From contig NZ_CP080383.1 in the NCBI RefSeq assembly GCF_019443325.1, positions 2,046,001 to 2,110,000 on the forward strand: a stretch of 64,000 bases of DNA, in the 5' to 3' direction. The first letter of the stretch is position 1; each line of letters begins with the position of its first letter. Below the pieces are notes generated by a model. It ran no database searches. It was not told the DNA's origin and worked only from the letters and a program-made list of their open reading frames with translations. The position numbers were made by a program, and so were the translations under genes. Source of the DNA: Cryobacterium sp. PAMC25264 (GTDB lineage Bacteria; Actinomycetota; Actinomycetes; Actinomycetales; Microbacteriaceae). Shown piece by piece: positions 31,773 through 40,595 of this stretch.

Positions 31773-32993
31773 TCCCCAGTTACCTCTTCCCTGCGCATCG
31801 CCCTGGTTTCCCTGCACACCTCCCCCGGTGCCGAGCCCGGATCGGGTGACGCCGGCGGCATGAACGTGGTGGTTCGCCATCAGGCCGAGGCCATGGCGGA
31901 GCTCGGCCACCAGGTCGAGATCCTCACCCGGCGCTCCTCCCCCGAGATGCCCACCACTCGGCGCCTGAGCCCGGGCGTCACCCTGCGCTACCTCGACGCC
32001 GGGCCGCTCCGCTCGGTTCCCAAAGGCGACCACGAGGGGTTCATCGACGAGTTCCGCGTGCGAGCGAGCTCCCTCGGACCGTGGGACGTGATCCATTCGC
32101 ACCACTGGTTCTCTGGCATGGCCATGCTGCCCCTGGCCCGCGAGCTGGGCGTGCCGCACGTGCAGAGCTTCCACTCGATCGCGGCCGACGAGGCCACCCC
32201 GCTGTCGGCCGGCGAGCGGCCCGAATCCGGCGGACGGATGGCCGGCGAGGCCTGGCTGGCCCGCGAATCCGACCTCGTCGTGGCCATCAGCGCGGCCGAA
32301 GCCGACACCGTCGTGCAGCGGCTGGGCGGATCGATGGACCGCATCGTCGTGGTCCCGCCGGGCGTGGACGGCCGGATGTTCCACCCTCTCGCTGCTGCCG
32401 ACACACCGGTCGCCGGGGCGAACGCTCTCGGCTACGCCGTTGTCGCGGGCCGCCTGCAGCCGCTCAAGGGTCTGGACCTCGCCATCGAAGCGCTGGCGGC
32501 AGTGCCCGACGAACTCCGGCCGGAGCTCGTGATCGCGGGCGACGCCTCGGCCGACTACGACGGCTACATCGACGAGCTCACCCGCCTGGCCGCCCGGCAC
32601 GGCATCGCAGATCAGGTGCGGTTCCTGGGGCCCTGCAACCGAGTGAAGCTTGCCGGACTGATGCGCGGCGCCCGGGTCGTGCTGGTGCCCTCGCACTCCG
32701 AGACCTTCGGCCTGGTGGCCCTGGAGGCCGCCGCCAGCGGTGTGCCCGTCATCGCCCAGGGCACCGGCGGACTCCGCGAGGCCGTGATCGACGGCGACAC
32801 CGGCCTCCTGATCGAATCCCGTGACCCCCAGGACTGGGCGGATGCGCTCACCGCGGTACTGTCGGACCACACGCTGGCCAGGCGCCTGTCCCTCGCGGCC
32901 CGCCGCCGGGCCGAGGAGTTCGACTGGCCGCGGTCGGCCGCCCACCTGATCGAGGTCTACTGCACCGTGCTGCCTGTCCCGGTCTGCGCGTGA
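31770..32993 (+). CDS. mshA: Glycosyltransferase family 4, MshA-like (mycothiol synthesis)
   Basis: 407 aa. The GT4 N-domain begins RIALVSLHTSPGAEPGSGDAGGMNVVVRHQAEAMAELGH, the sequence pattern of MshA and sucrose-phosphate-synthase-like GT-B enzymes; DVIHSHHWFSG and VVPPGVD follow. The C-domain has GRLQPLKG and the donor-binding VLVPSHSETFGLVALEAAASGVPVIA. MshA joins GlcNAc to inositol-phosphate, the first committed step to mycothiol. An MshB-like deacetylase gene overlaps its stop, which supports the assignment, though a general actinobacterial GT4 is possible. Confidence 0.75.
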   Translation: MSPVTSSLRIALVSLHTSPGAEPGSGDAGGMNVVVRHQAEAMAELGHQVEILTRRSSPEMPTTRRLSPGVTLRYLDAGPLRSVPKGDHEGFIDEFRVRASSLGPWDVIHSHHWFSGMAMLPLARELGVPHVQSFHSIAADEATPLSAGERPESGGRMAGEAWLARESDLVVAISAAEADTVVQRLGGSMDRIVVVPPGVDGRMFHPLAAADTPVAGANALGYAVVAGRLQPLKGLDLAIEALAAVPDELRPELVIAGDASADYDGYIDELTRLAARHGIADQVRFLGPCNRVKLAGLMRGARVVLVPSHSETFGLVALEAAASGVPVIAQGTGGLREAVIDGDTGLLIESRDPQDWADALTAVLSDHTLARRLSLAARRRAEEFDWPRSAAHLIEVYCTVLPVPVCA

Positions 32994-33737
32994 GCCTGCT
33001 CGACGGGCGGCGCTCGGTTCTCTTCGTGCACGCCCACCCCGATGACGAGACCATCTCCACCGGCGCGCTGATCGCCGAGTACGTGGCCAGGGCAGCCGGG
33101 TCTTCCTGCTCACCTGCTCGCGCGGCGAACGCGGCGAGGTCGTCGCCGGGCCGTTGACCGCTCTGGCGGGAACGACCGAGCTCGCCCGGGAACGCGACCG
33201 GGAGCTGGAGCGGGCCACCGGCATCCTGGGTATCACCGAGCGTTTCTGGCTGGGCGAGGCGCCGGCGCGGGTCGACGGACTCGAGCCGCGCCGGTACCGC
33301 GATTCGGGCATGGTGTGGCTGCGGCCAGGGCTGGCCGGACCGGCCGACGACGCCGCCTCTGACGCGCTGTCGGTGGCGCCGCTCACCGAGGTGGCCGCGG
33401 ACATCGCAGCCCTCATCGTGAGGCTGCGGCCTGACCTGGTGGTCAGTTACGACGACGGCGGCGGCTACGGGCATCCGGATCACGTGCGCGCCCACGATGC
33501 GACACTGGCCGCGAGCGAGGCGACCGGCACGCCGTTCGCCGAAGTGCTCGAGACGCCGGGCGAGGGCGGCGAATGGTTCGATCTGCCCGGTCATCTGGGC
33601 GTCGTGACGGATGCCCTGCGCGCTCACGCGAGCCAGCTCACGGTGCACGGCACCGAGATCGTGCACTCCGGGGCCAGCGGGAGCCGATCGTCACCTCGGC
33701 CGGCCTGCGCCTGCACCCGCACTCCTCCCTCGTGTGA
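32990..33737 (+). pseudogene. mshB: MshB-like PIG-L deacetylase, two apparent frameshifts
   Basis: GTG at 32990 overlaps the mshA stop. The first frame gives SVLFVHAHPDDETISTGALIAEYVA, the PIG-L zinc site (HPDDE). At the G-run 33090-33092 (AGGGC) one base is missing; the next frame continues VFLLTCSRGERGEVVAG and runs to the third metal ligand GYGHPDHVRAHD. At the G-run 33670-33673 another base is missing; the third frame gives EPIVTSAGLRLHPHSSLV and stops at 33737. Restoring one G at each place gives one continuous protein of about 249 aa, a little short for MshB. All catalytic motifs survive, so sequencing error is at least as likely as real inactivation. Confidence 0.75.
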
Positions 33738-33988
33738 TGCCGGCGCTGCTCCAGTCCTCGCTCAACGCTCTCTTCGACACCGAGGTGCGGTAGGTCAGCC
33801 GACTCTCACCCGGCTTTCTGCGCTTCACCCTGACGGGCGCCCACCTGCACCGGTTCGCCGCCCATGGCCTCGGCCAGCGCATCACGATCCGCCGTGTCAC
33901 CGGACGGGATCACCGTGGCCGCACTCGTCGCGCGCGGCCGCTACGCCCTTCAGCGCAGGTGCCGCACGGGTCCGCCGCCAGGGCGTGA
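33737..33988 (+). pseudogene. Remnant of a siderophore-interacting protein (FAD-binding N-terminus)
   Basis: An ATG overlapping the mshB-like stop (TGATG) opens MPALLQSSLNALFDTEVR, hits TAG at 33791-33793 and continues in the same frame as VSRLSPGFLRFTLTGAHLHRFAAHGLGQRI, which resembles the start of SIP/ViuB-type ferric-siderophore reductases. After that the family resemblance ends and the frame stops at 33986-33988, so only about 50 codons of a normally ~250-300 aa gene remain. This is a decayed, internally truncated gene; the family call rests on a short match. Confidence 0.45.
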
Positions 33989-34053
33989 TCCGCCGGAGAG
34001 GTGCACAATGGGCGCGTGCGCGTCGTCACAGTCGCGTCGGATGGGAGAGAGCG
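33989..34053. other. Non-coding gap before the amidotransferase gene
   Basis: I see only the GGGAGAGAG ribosome site of the next gene here, and no clear promoter boxes. Confidence 0.4.
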
Positions 34054-34890
34054 ATGTGCAGATGGCTGGCCTATATCGGGGAACCGTTGCGTCCCTCCAC
34101 GATCGTGCTCGATGCCACCCACTCGATCGTCGCGCAATCGCTGGACTCCCCGCTCGGCGCGGAGACGGTGAACGGTGATGGCTTCGGATTCGGCTGGTAC
34201 GCCTCTGGCGAGACTGCGACAGCCGAACCGGCACTCTTCCACAGCACCGAGCCGGCCTGGAACGACCAGAATCTGCGCGAACTCACGCGGGCGATCGAGA
34301 GCCCGCTGTTCTTCACGCATGTTCGCGCCGCCGCGGGACCGCCTATCCAGCAGACCAACTGCCATCCGTTTCGCTACGAGAACTGGATGTTCATGCACAA
34401 CGGGGCCATCTCGGGCTGGCGGGACCTGAAACGCGACCTCACCCTGGCGATCGACCCTGGCCTGTACCCCAACGTTCTGGGGACGACGGATTCGGAGGTG
34501 TTGTTCCATCTCGCGCTCACGCTCGGGCTGCAGGACGATCCCATCGCGGCCGTCGGACGAGCGATCCGGATGGTCGAGACTGTGGGCCACGAGCACGATG
34601 TGCTCTTCCCCTGGCAGGGCACGGTTGCCGTGTCGGACGGCAGCACGCTGTGGGCGTTCCGCTATTCGTCCCAGGGGCGCACGCGCTCCCTGTTCCACTC
34701 CACCGATATCCCGACCTTGCGTGAGATGTACCCCGACCAGGCGCGCCTGGCGGCGTTCGGGGATCATGCCCGGGTCGTGGTGTCCGAGCCGCTCAACGAC
34801 CTGCCGGGCGTCTTCGTGGAGGTGCCGGAGGCCACGGCCGTCATCCTCGACGCCGACGGCTACCAGCACCAATCGTTCCTGGGTGGCTGA
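34054..34890 (+). CDS. Class II glutamine amidotransferase
   Basis: 278 aa. Starts MCRWLAYIGEPL, so that Cys-2 becomes the N-terminal nucleophile after Met removal. Other Ntn motifs are GDGFGFGWY (~43-51), FFTHVRAAAGPPIQQTNCHPFRYENWMFMHNG (~88-120) and TTDSEVLFHLAL (~145-156). Stand-alone proteins of this type resemble YafJ/EgtC; EgtC acts in ergothioneine synthesis, but no other egt gene is nearby. The frame is open upstream to 33154 only because it includes the mshB-like gene; the GGGAGAGAG site fixes the start. Confidence 0.85.
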   Translation: MCRWLAYIGEPLRPSTIVLDATHSIVAQSLDSPLGAETVNGDGFGFGWYASGETATAEPALFHSTEPAWNDQNLRELTRAIESPLFFTHVRAAAGPPIQQTNCHPFRYENWMFMHNGAISGWRDLKRDLTLAIDPGLYPNVLGTTDSEVLFHLALTLGLQDDPIAAVGRAIRMVETVGHEHDVLFPWQGTVAVSDGSTLWAFRYSSQGRTRSLFHSTDIPTLREMYPDQARLAAFGDHARVVVSEPLNDLPGVFVEVPEATAVILDADGYQHQSFLGG

Positions 34891-34912
34891 AGGCACGGAT
34901 GGCTCAGCACGC

Positions 34913-34939
34913 AAAAACGCCACCCCGAGGGATGGCGTT
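34913..34939 (-). terminator. Rho-independent terminator of ssrA
   Basis: Stem AACGCCATCC / GGGTGGCGTT followed by TTTTT on the minus strand, 50 nt after the tmRNA 3' end. Confidence 0.8.
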
Positions 34940-34988
34940 CGTGCGTGGAGCTCAACGAGCAAATCAACAGCGTGTGGCAACAACCCAA

Positions 34989-35374
34989 TGGTGGAGATGC
35001 GGGGAATTGAACCCCGGTCCATTGCTGTGGTCATGTTTCTTCTACGGGTGTATCCAGTGAAATCGTTCTACTCGGCTCCGGAACTTGCCACTGTCAGCTG
35101 ATCCGACGAGCCCAGCCCTCGTTTAAGTCCCCCTATACCCCGAGGCTCAGGATAGGAGCAATCTCTCTAAATGACGTCAGGGTCCGAGTAGAGAGCATTC
35201 CCGGTCTGACGGTCTCAATGTGGTTCTACTTAGGCCGCGAGGGCGAAAGCGGAACGCGAGACAGTGCGGTTTGAATTGGCACTTATTGTTTTGCAGAGAT
35301 CGTTAACGAGATAACCCTGCATCCTCGACCCGCTTCTCACAGTTACGCAGGCAATGTCGAAACCGATCATCCCC
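34989..35374 (-). ncRNA. ssrA: tmRNA
   Basis: 386 nt on the minus strand. The 5' end GGGGATGATCGGTTTCGAC and 3' end CCCCGCATCTCCACCA form the tRNA-like acceptor; the T-arm GGGTTCAATTCCC is next to it. The resume codon follows ATAAGT, and the frame reads ANSNRTVSRSAFALAA and then TAA, a tag ending in the conserved ALAA. With SmpB it rescues stalled ribosomes. Normally it follows smpB closely; here about 2.4 kb with an HNH gene and repeats lie between. Confidence 0.95.
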
Positions 35375-35566
35375 ATGTTCACGTGTCGACGGCTCTCTAG
35401 GAGTCGCACGAGACGCGGTCGTTGTCACACGCTGTTGAATTACCAATCTTGTTTCCAAGACCGCAGTGACGAACATTGAAGCCCGCCACTACGGCCTTTC
35501 AGGATACAACACTTTGGCCTCCCCGTGCATTCGACCGCCGGCTTGCCTGCGCACCTGTTGCCCGAC

Positions 35567-35604
35567 CGGACAACTGGTCCCGGTGCGCCGGGTGCACTTG
35601 TCCG
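35567..35604. repeat. 38-bp hairpin repeat, copy 2
   Basis: Arms CGGACAA/TTGTCCG enclose CCCGG-tgcg-CCGGG. Same length and 30 of 38 identical bases as the copy at 26342-26379. Confidence 0.65.
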
Positions 35605-35647
35605 CAGCGGGCCCAGTCGGCTGGTCGCAGCGACCGACCCCGCGGCA

Positions 35648-35771
35648 ATCGAGCCCGTCGAGATCCCGCGCCCAGCTGTCCGCCGCACGCGTGTCGCTGA
35701 TCGAGCCCGTCGAGATCCCGCGCCCTGCTGTCCGCCGCGCCCGGTCGTTGATCGAGCCTGTCGAGATCCCC
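35648..35771. repeat. Tandem array, 2.4 units of ~52 bp containing TCGAGCCCGTCGAGATC
   Basis: Units start at about 35648, 35700 and 35751 (periods 52 and 51). Each opens with ATCGAGCCYGTCGAGATCCC; the first two continue with GCGCCC(A/T)GCTGTCCGCCGC, the third is cut short. The opening motif, read in reverse, is a relative of the GGTCTCGACA-CTCGACC repeats at 17407-17490 and 37714-37766. Confidence 0.75.
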
Positions 35772-35883
35772 GTAGACATCCCTATGAACCTGCAATGACT
35801 CCGGCGCAAATATTCTCGAGATTCCCCTGTGCATAACTTGACATTTCCTCACAATATTCTTTGATTCGTGGGAGAATGGGGGT

Positions 35884-37707
35884 ATGGACGAAGAGCTCGT
35901 AAACGGCTCCACCGCACCGCTGGGAGACACTCCCACCGGTGGCAATCCGCAGGACTGGAACACCGCCCTGGCCGGTCCAGCACCGGTCCCTGTCGCCTTC
36001 GACGTCACCGCTGACTCGAGCGTAAACGCAGCCACCGACACGCCAGATGCCTCGTCCTCAGCAGGCGACCCAGCCGCCGAAAGAGCAGCCAGGCGCGCCG
36101 CCGCCGAGTCGCCAGGCGCGGACGGCGTCGACAGTGATCAGTCAGAACCCGCGCCGCGTCGCCCGCCTCGCCGGGGTGCCCCGCAGCCCGTGGCGGGACC
36201 CGCAGACATCCCGCGGTGCAGCAGCGCCACCGGTGTGTTCGGGGAGAAGCTGCAGGTCCTGGCCGAGGCCGCCGCGGCGGTGCAGGAGGTGATGGGCTCG
36301 ATCGATGTCGACGGGCTCAACGACGCGGAACTGGTCGCGTTGACCCAGATGACCGAGAAGGTCGGCCGGCCCACCGATCTGGCCCGGGTGAGAACCGCGA
36401 CCGTGGTGGACTACCGGGCCCGGACAGGCTTGGGCCGGGACTCGTTGGCCTGGCGGTTGGGAGCGTCGCACCACACGGACCTGTTGACCCGGTTGACCGG
36501 GGCGTCGGGGCAAGAAATGAAACGGCGGATACGGTTGGGCGACAAGATCGCCCCACGCATGATGGGCGGCACCGTCCTTGACCCCGTGTTCCCGACCGTC
36601 GCCGCTGCCCTGGCCGCCGGGGAACTCGGTCTGGACGCGGCCGAGGAGATCGTGAAGGGCCTGGCCGACTACAAGGTCCATGGTCGCTTCGACGCGAACC
36701 CCGCCGACGTCGACGCGGCCGAGGCGGGCTTGGTCGAATCGGCCACCGGCTCCGTCTACGGCCGCAGCACCGACGAGAGCCCGATCACCCGGTTGGGGGA
36801 CTCGGACGGGTTCAGCTACCCCGCTGACGCGCTTCGCGAGATGGCCCTGCAGTGGCAAGCAGCATTGAACCCCGACGGCCTCGCCCCCAACGAAGACCTC
36901 CTCGAAGCGAAGTCCACGTTCTCCTTCGGCGGGCTCCGCAACGGCCTCTACCCCCTCCGCGGCGGAGTCACCCCGGATCTCAAAGGCATCATCCAAACCC
37001 TCTTCAACACCTACCAGTCCGCCCGCACCGCACCCCGGTTCCCCACCGCCGACGAACAGGAGAGTATCGAAGCCGGCGAACTCGTGCCCGGAGAGATCCT
37101 CGACGACCGCAGCGGCGGCGAGAAACGAGCCGACATCCTCCGCGGCATCCTCACCCAGATCGCCCAAGACCCCCGCACCCCCACGATGGGCGGAATGCCA
37201 CCGACGGTGATGGTGCACGTCAGCGCCGCAGACCTCCTCGCCGGCATCGGCGTCGGCTGGATCGACGGCATCGACGGGCCGATCTCGATGAAAACGATCA
37301 ACCAGATGATCGATAACGGTGGTATCCGGCCCGTGTTCTTCGGCGGCAACGGCGCTGTCCTCGCCCTAGGCAACAAAGCCCGCTGCTTCAGCCCCCTACA
37401 ACGCCGCGCCATCACCGCCAGAGACGGCGGCTGCATCGTCCCCAGCTGCACCAGTCCGGCCCAATGGACCGAACTCCACCACGTCATCCCCTGGGAACAC
37501 GGCGGCCGCACCGACATCGACAACGGGGTGCTGCTGTGTTGGTACCACCACCACACCATCAACACCGCCGGGTGGAAAATCCGCATGGTCAACGGGATGC
37601 CGCAAGTGAAGGCACCGCACTGGTTCGACCCGACCGGCACATGGCGACGGCCCAACCAACACCGAGCCCACGACCCCCACACCCGAAAACCCCCGAACAC
37701 GGAATGA
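35884..37707 (+). CDS. DUF222 and HNH endonuclease domain protein
   Basis: 607 aa. A low-complexity Ala/Pro/Thr N-terminus (~1-105) precedes the DUF222 helical domain (~115-430; EKLQVLAEAAAAVQEVMGSID ... DYRARTGLGRDSLAWRLGASHHTDLL). A C-terminal HNH domain (~505-570) has RAITARDGGCIVPSC, ELHHVIPWEHGGRTDIDNGVLLC and WYHHHTI, with Cys pairs for structural zinc and the catalytic His-His. Such proteins are multicopy in many actinobacteria and their role is unresolved. The gene sits between smpB and ssrA with short repeats on both sides, suggesting insertion. Confidence 0.9.
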   Translation: MDEELVNGSTAPLGDTPTGGNPQDWNTALAGPAPVPVAFDVTADSSVNAATDTPDASSSAGDPAAERAARRAAAESPGADGVDSDQSEPAPRRPPRRGAPQPVAGPADIPRCSSATGVFGEKLQVLAEAAAAVQEVMGSIDVDGLNDAELVALTQMTEKVGRPTDLARVRTATVVDYRARTGLGRDSLAWRLGASHHTDLLTRLTGASGQEMKRRIRLGDKIAPRMMGGTVLDPVFPTVAAALAAGELGLDAAEEIVKGLADYKVHGRFDANPADVDAAEAGLVESATGSVYGRSTDESPITRLGDSDGFSYPADALREMALQWQAALNPDGLAPNEDLLEAKSTFSFGGLRNGLYPLRGGVTPDLKGIIQTLFNTYQSARTAPRFPTADEQESIEAGELVPGEILDDRSGGEKRADILRGILTQIAQDPRTPTMGGMPPTVMVHVSAADLLAGIGVGWIDGIDGPISMKTINQMIDNGGIRPVFFGGNGAVLALGNKARCFSPLQRRAITARDGGCIVPSCTSPAQWTELHHVIPWEHGGRTDIDNGVLLCWYHHHTINTAGWKIRMVNGMPQVKAPHWFDPTGTWRRPNQHRAHDPHTRKPPNTE

Positions 37708-37713
37708 CCCACC

Positions 37714-37766
37714 GGGGTCTCGACACGCTCGACCACCGGGGTCTCGACAGGCTCGACCAGCGGGTC
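37714..37766. repeat. Two direct copies of the GGTCTCGACA-CTCGACCA repeat
   Basis: Copies at 37714-37735 and 37738-37759 (GGGGTCTCGACACGCTCGACC and GGGTCTCGACAGGCTCGACC), immediately after the HNH gene and in a gap between convergent genes, as at 17407-17490. Confidence 0.75.
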
Positions 37767-37785
37767 GGGGGCAGAGCGGGTGCGG

Positions 37786-38262
37786 CTAGTCGCCCAGGTT
37801 GCGACGCGCGGAGATGGCGCGGTCCGACTCGCGCTTGTCCTGGCGTTCGCGCAGGGTCTGACGCTTGTCGAATTCTTTCTTACCCTTGGCCACAGCGATC
37901 TCGACCTTGGCCTTGCCATCACTGAAGTAGATCTTCAACGGGATGAGGGTGTATCCACCCTCCTTGGTCTTGTGGCTGATCTTGATGATCTCCTGTTTGT
38001 GCAGGAGCAGCTTGCGCTTGCGGCGCGGAGGGTGGTTGGTCCAGGTGCCGGCCGTGTACTCCGGAATGTGCACGGCATCCAGCCACGCCTCACCGGACTC
38101 GATGAAGGCATAGCCGTCGACAAGCGATGCCCGGCCGGCCCGAAGGGACTTCACCTCGGTACCGCTCAAGACCATTCCGGCCTCGTACGTGTCCTCGATG
38201 AGGTAGTCGTGGCGCGCCTTGCGATTGGTCGCGACGACCTTCTCGCCTTTTTCCCTGGGCAC
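37786..38262 (-). CDS. smpB: SsrA-binding protein
   Basis: 158 aa from GTG at 38260-38262 with GAGGAG 7 nt upstream; the open frame to 38298 lacks a ribosome site. SmpB motifs: [35 protein letters not shown] (~10-44), [32 protein letters not shown] and the basic C-terminal tail [23 protein letters not shown]. Binds tmRNA and delivers it to stalled ribosomes. Conserved order with ftsX, ftsE and prfB upstream. Confidence 0.96.
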   Translation of the reverse strand: MPREKGEKVVATNRKARHDYLIEDTYEAGMVLSGTEVKSLRAGRASLVDGYAFIESGEAWLDAVHIPEYTAGTWTNHPPRRKRKLLLHKQEIIKISHKTKEGGYTLIPLKIYFSDGKAKVEIAVAKGKKEFDKRQTLRERQDKRESDRAISARRNLGD

Positions 38263-38362
38263 GGCATTCTCCTCGATCAGTTGTGGTGCAACCGGCATCC
38301 GCCGGGCAGCCCATCAGTCTAGCGGCACCTTCACCCGCCACCGACACGCTGCCCGCGACGGA

Positions 38363-39277
38363 TCAGACCTTTAGGTACCGGGTGATGGCGAAGTTGGCCG
38401 ACGCCGCAGCAAGGGCGGCACCGAGCACCAACAGAATGGGCACCACGGTCAACGCATCCTGCAGGTCGACGAGAGCGAAGCCGCTGAGCCGCGCCCCGAG
38501 GAAGTCCTGCACGAAGAACTTCACCAGCGCCACAACCGCTCCACCGGCAAGCAGCGAACCCAGCAGCGCCGCGAACACCCCCTCCAGGATGAACGGCGTT
38601 TGAATGAATCGGTTCGACGCTCCCACGAGCCTCATGATGCCCAGCTCCTTCCGCCGGGAGAACGCCGACAGACGGATGGTCGTGGCGATCAGCAGCGCCG
38701 CCGCCACGAGCATCAGCGAAGCGATGCCGATGGCTGTGTAACTGGCCACGTTGAGCACGGAGAAGATCTGGTCGAGGTACTTGCGCTGGTCGGCGACGTT
38801 CTCAACACCCGCAACACCCGAGAGGCTCTCCACGAGCACGTCGGAATCCTCCGGGTTCTTCAGGTTGACCCAGAAGGTCTGGTTGAGCTGCTCCGGGGTC
38901 ACGTAGTCGGCCACCGGGTTACCCGCGAACTGCGTCTTGAAGTTCTCGAAGGCCTGCTCGTGCGTCTCGAAGTAGTACTTGTCGATGAAGGTCGCCAGAG
39001 TCGGGGACTCCAGCTGTGCCTTCACCGAGTCGATCTGCTCCTGGGTGGCCTCACCCGCCGTGCAGGTCTCCCCCGGCGAGATCGCCGTGCACATGTAGAT
39101 GCCCACCTGTGCGCGGTCGTACCAGAAGTTCTTCATCTGGCCGATCTGCATCTGCATCAGGATGGCCGCACCGACGAAGGTCAGTGAGATGAAGGTCACC
39201 AGCACGACGGAGACCACCATCGAGGCGTTGCGCCGCAAGCCGTGGGAGGCTTCGGAAAGTACGAGTCCGAGTCTCAT
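38363..39277 (-). CDS. ftsX: Cell division protein FtsX
   Basis: 304 aa. TM1 at ~18-40 ([23 protein letters not shown]), an extracellular domain (~45-175) with two cysteines ([14 protein letters not shown]), then three helices in the C-terminal MacB/FtsX-like part (~180-300, [46 protein letters not shown]). With FtsE it transmits a signal across the membrane to peptidoglycan hydrolases at division. Start overlaps the ftsE stop (ATGA). Confidence 0.94.
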   Translation of the reverse strand: MRLGLVLSEASHGLRRNASMVVSVVLVTFISLTFVGAAILMQMQIGQMKNFWYDRAQVGIYMCTAISPGETCTAGEATQEQIDSVKAQLESPTLATFIDKYYFETHEQAFENFKTQFAGNPVADYVTPEQLNQTFWVNLKNPEDSDVLVESLSGVAGVENVADQRKYLDQIFSVLNVASYTAIGIASLMLVAAALLIATTIRLSAFSRRKELGIMRLVGASNRFIQTPFILEGVFAALLGSLLAGGAVVALVKFFVQDFLGARLSGFALVDLQDALTVVPILLVLGAALAAASANFAITRYLKV

Positions 39278-40491
39278 CGGGTGGGTCCTACGTTCTGCTC
39301 AATAGTGGGGTCAGGCTTCTCACCGGGCGCCCGCAGACCGAGCTTCTCGGCCAGCGTGAGCTGCTCCGGCTCGTCATGCTCGGTGACAGGGATCACCGGC
39401 CGGCTCATAGTGGATGTCGGCGGCTCGACGTTCGGTGCCGGCTCGGCCGGCTCGTCCGCAACAGGCGGCGCGTATTCGACGACGGGCGCCGGCTGGGCAG
39501 CAACCGGCTGGGCGGTCTCGCGCTCGACGGCCACCGGCCGGACAGCGGCGGGCTCGGCTTGACGCTCGGGAACCGACGCGGCGGTAGCGGCCTCGGACTC
39601 CTCGGTCGGCGGAGCGGTGTTCACCGCAACAGCGGCGGCTTCGACTTCGGCCGAGGCCACCTCCTGGGGCAGCACCTCCGGAGCGGGGTAGGTCAGCGGT
39701 GCGGCGGGCGTCGGGCCCGTGGTGGCTCCCGTCGCCATGCCAGTGGACGGCATCCGTGAAGACCTGGACGGAGCACGCTCACCCGGGGGCAGCACCATGG
39801 GGATTGCCGCGGTGGCGTAGCCGCCCTGGCGCTCGTCACGCACGATCTGGCCGGCGGACAGCTCGATCACGCGGCGCTTCATCTTGTCGACGATGCCCGC
39901 CTCGTGGGTGGCCATGATCACCGTGGTGCCACCGGCGTTGATCCGCGCCAGCAACGACATGATTTCGGCGCTCGTCGTGGGGTCGAGGTTGCCGGTGGGC
40001 TCGTCCGCCAGCACGATCTGCGGCTTGTTGACGATCGCGCGGGCGATGGCCACACGCTGCTGCTCGCCACCGGAGAGTTCGTGCGGCAGGCGCTGAGCCT
40101 TCTCGGCCAGCCCCACCATCTGCAACGTGTCAGGCACAGCCTCCTGGATGTACCCACGAGACTTACCGATCACCTGCAGGCTGAAGGCGACGTTGTCGTA
40201 GACGCTCTTGTTCGGCAGCAGGCGGAAGTCCTGGAAGACCACGCCGAGGTTGCGACGGAAGTAGGGCACCTTGCGGTTGGAGATGGAGCGCAGGTCCTGG
40301 CCGAGCACGTGAATGCTCCCGCTGGACGGCTTCTCCTCCTTCAACATTAGGCGAAGGCAACTCGACTTTCCCGAGCCCGAAGCCCCGACCAGGAACACGA
40401 ATTCGCCGCGAAGAATCTCGACGTCGATGGAGTTCAGGGCCGGTCGGTTCGTACCGGGATATTTCTTGGTGATGTGATCAAATCGGATCAT
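39274..40491 (-). CDS. ftsE: Cell division ATP-binding protein FtsE with long C-terminal extension
   Basis: 405 aa. The ABC ATPase takes up ~1-228: Walker [10 protein letters not shown] (~36-44), signature LSGGEQQR (~139-146), Walker B IVLADEP (~158-164), and the FtsE opening [13 protein letters not shown]. FtsE is normally about 229 aa; here a further ~175 residues follow, rich in Pro, Ala, Glu and Val and without predicted fold ([18 protein letters not shown]). The tail reaches to the overlap with ftsX. Works with FtsX in septal wall hydrolysis. The tail may be lineage-specific and interact with other divisome proteins; that is speculation. Confidence 0.93.
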   Translation of the reverse strand: MIRFDHITKKYPGTNRPALNSIDVEILRGEFVFLVGASGSGKSSCLRLMLKEEKPSSGSIHVLGQDLRSISNRKVPYFRRNLGVVFQDFRLLPNKSVYDNVAFSLQVIGKSRGYIQEAVPDTLQMVGLAEKAQRLPHELSGGEQQRVAIARAIVNKPQIVLADEPTGNLDPTTSAEIMSLLARINAGGTTVIMATHEAGIVDKMKRRVIELSAGQIVRDERQGGYATAAIPMVLPPGERAPSRSSRMPSTGMATGATTGPTPAAPLTYPAPEVLPQEVASAEVEAAAVAVNTAPPTEESEAATAASVPERQAEPAAVRPVAVERETAQPVAAQPAPVVEYAPPVADEPAEPAPNVEPPTSTMSRPVIPVTEHDEPEQLTLAEKLGLRAPGEKPDPTIEQNVGPTR

Positions 40492-40595
40492 GGCGTGTTC
40501 GAGCCTAGGCAGCCAACCAGGATTTTCCTACTTGCGACATACCTCAAGCAGCAACTCGACAGGTTGACGGGAGCCACCGCCGGCCGGTTTCCCCG

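Larger units (their letters stand above)
35375..35883. other. 510-nt non-coding region between ssrA and the HNH gene
   Basis: It should contain the ssrA promoter (minus strand) and the HNH gene promoter; a TTGACA occurs at 35838-35843, 40 nt before the HNH start. The middle is filled by the 38-bp hairpin repeat (35567-35604) and three units of an ATCGAGCCCGTCGAGATC repeat (35648-35771). No credible ORF is present. Confidence 0.6.

Noticed and set aside
33154..34053. Single protein joining the PIG-L deacetylase and the amidotransferase
   Set aside because: The frame is continuous only because of the second frameshift in the mshB-like gene; the amidotransferase needs Cys at position 2, which the ATG at 34054 supplies.
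35648..35771. CRISPR array
   Set aside because: The units are 51-52 bp with the 'spacers' also conserved between copies, only 2.4 units are present, and no cas gene is near.
34989..37785. Prophage or integrative element at the tmRNA gene, a frequent attachment site
   Set aside because: No integrase, no duplication of the tmRNA 3' end in the window, and only one gene between ssrA and smpB.
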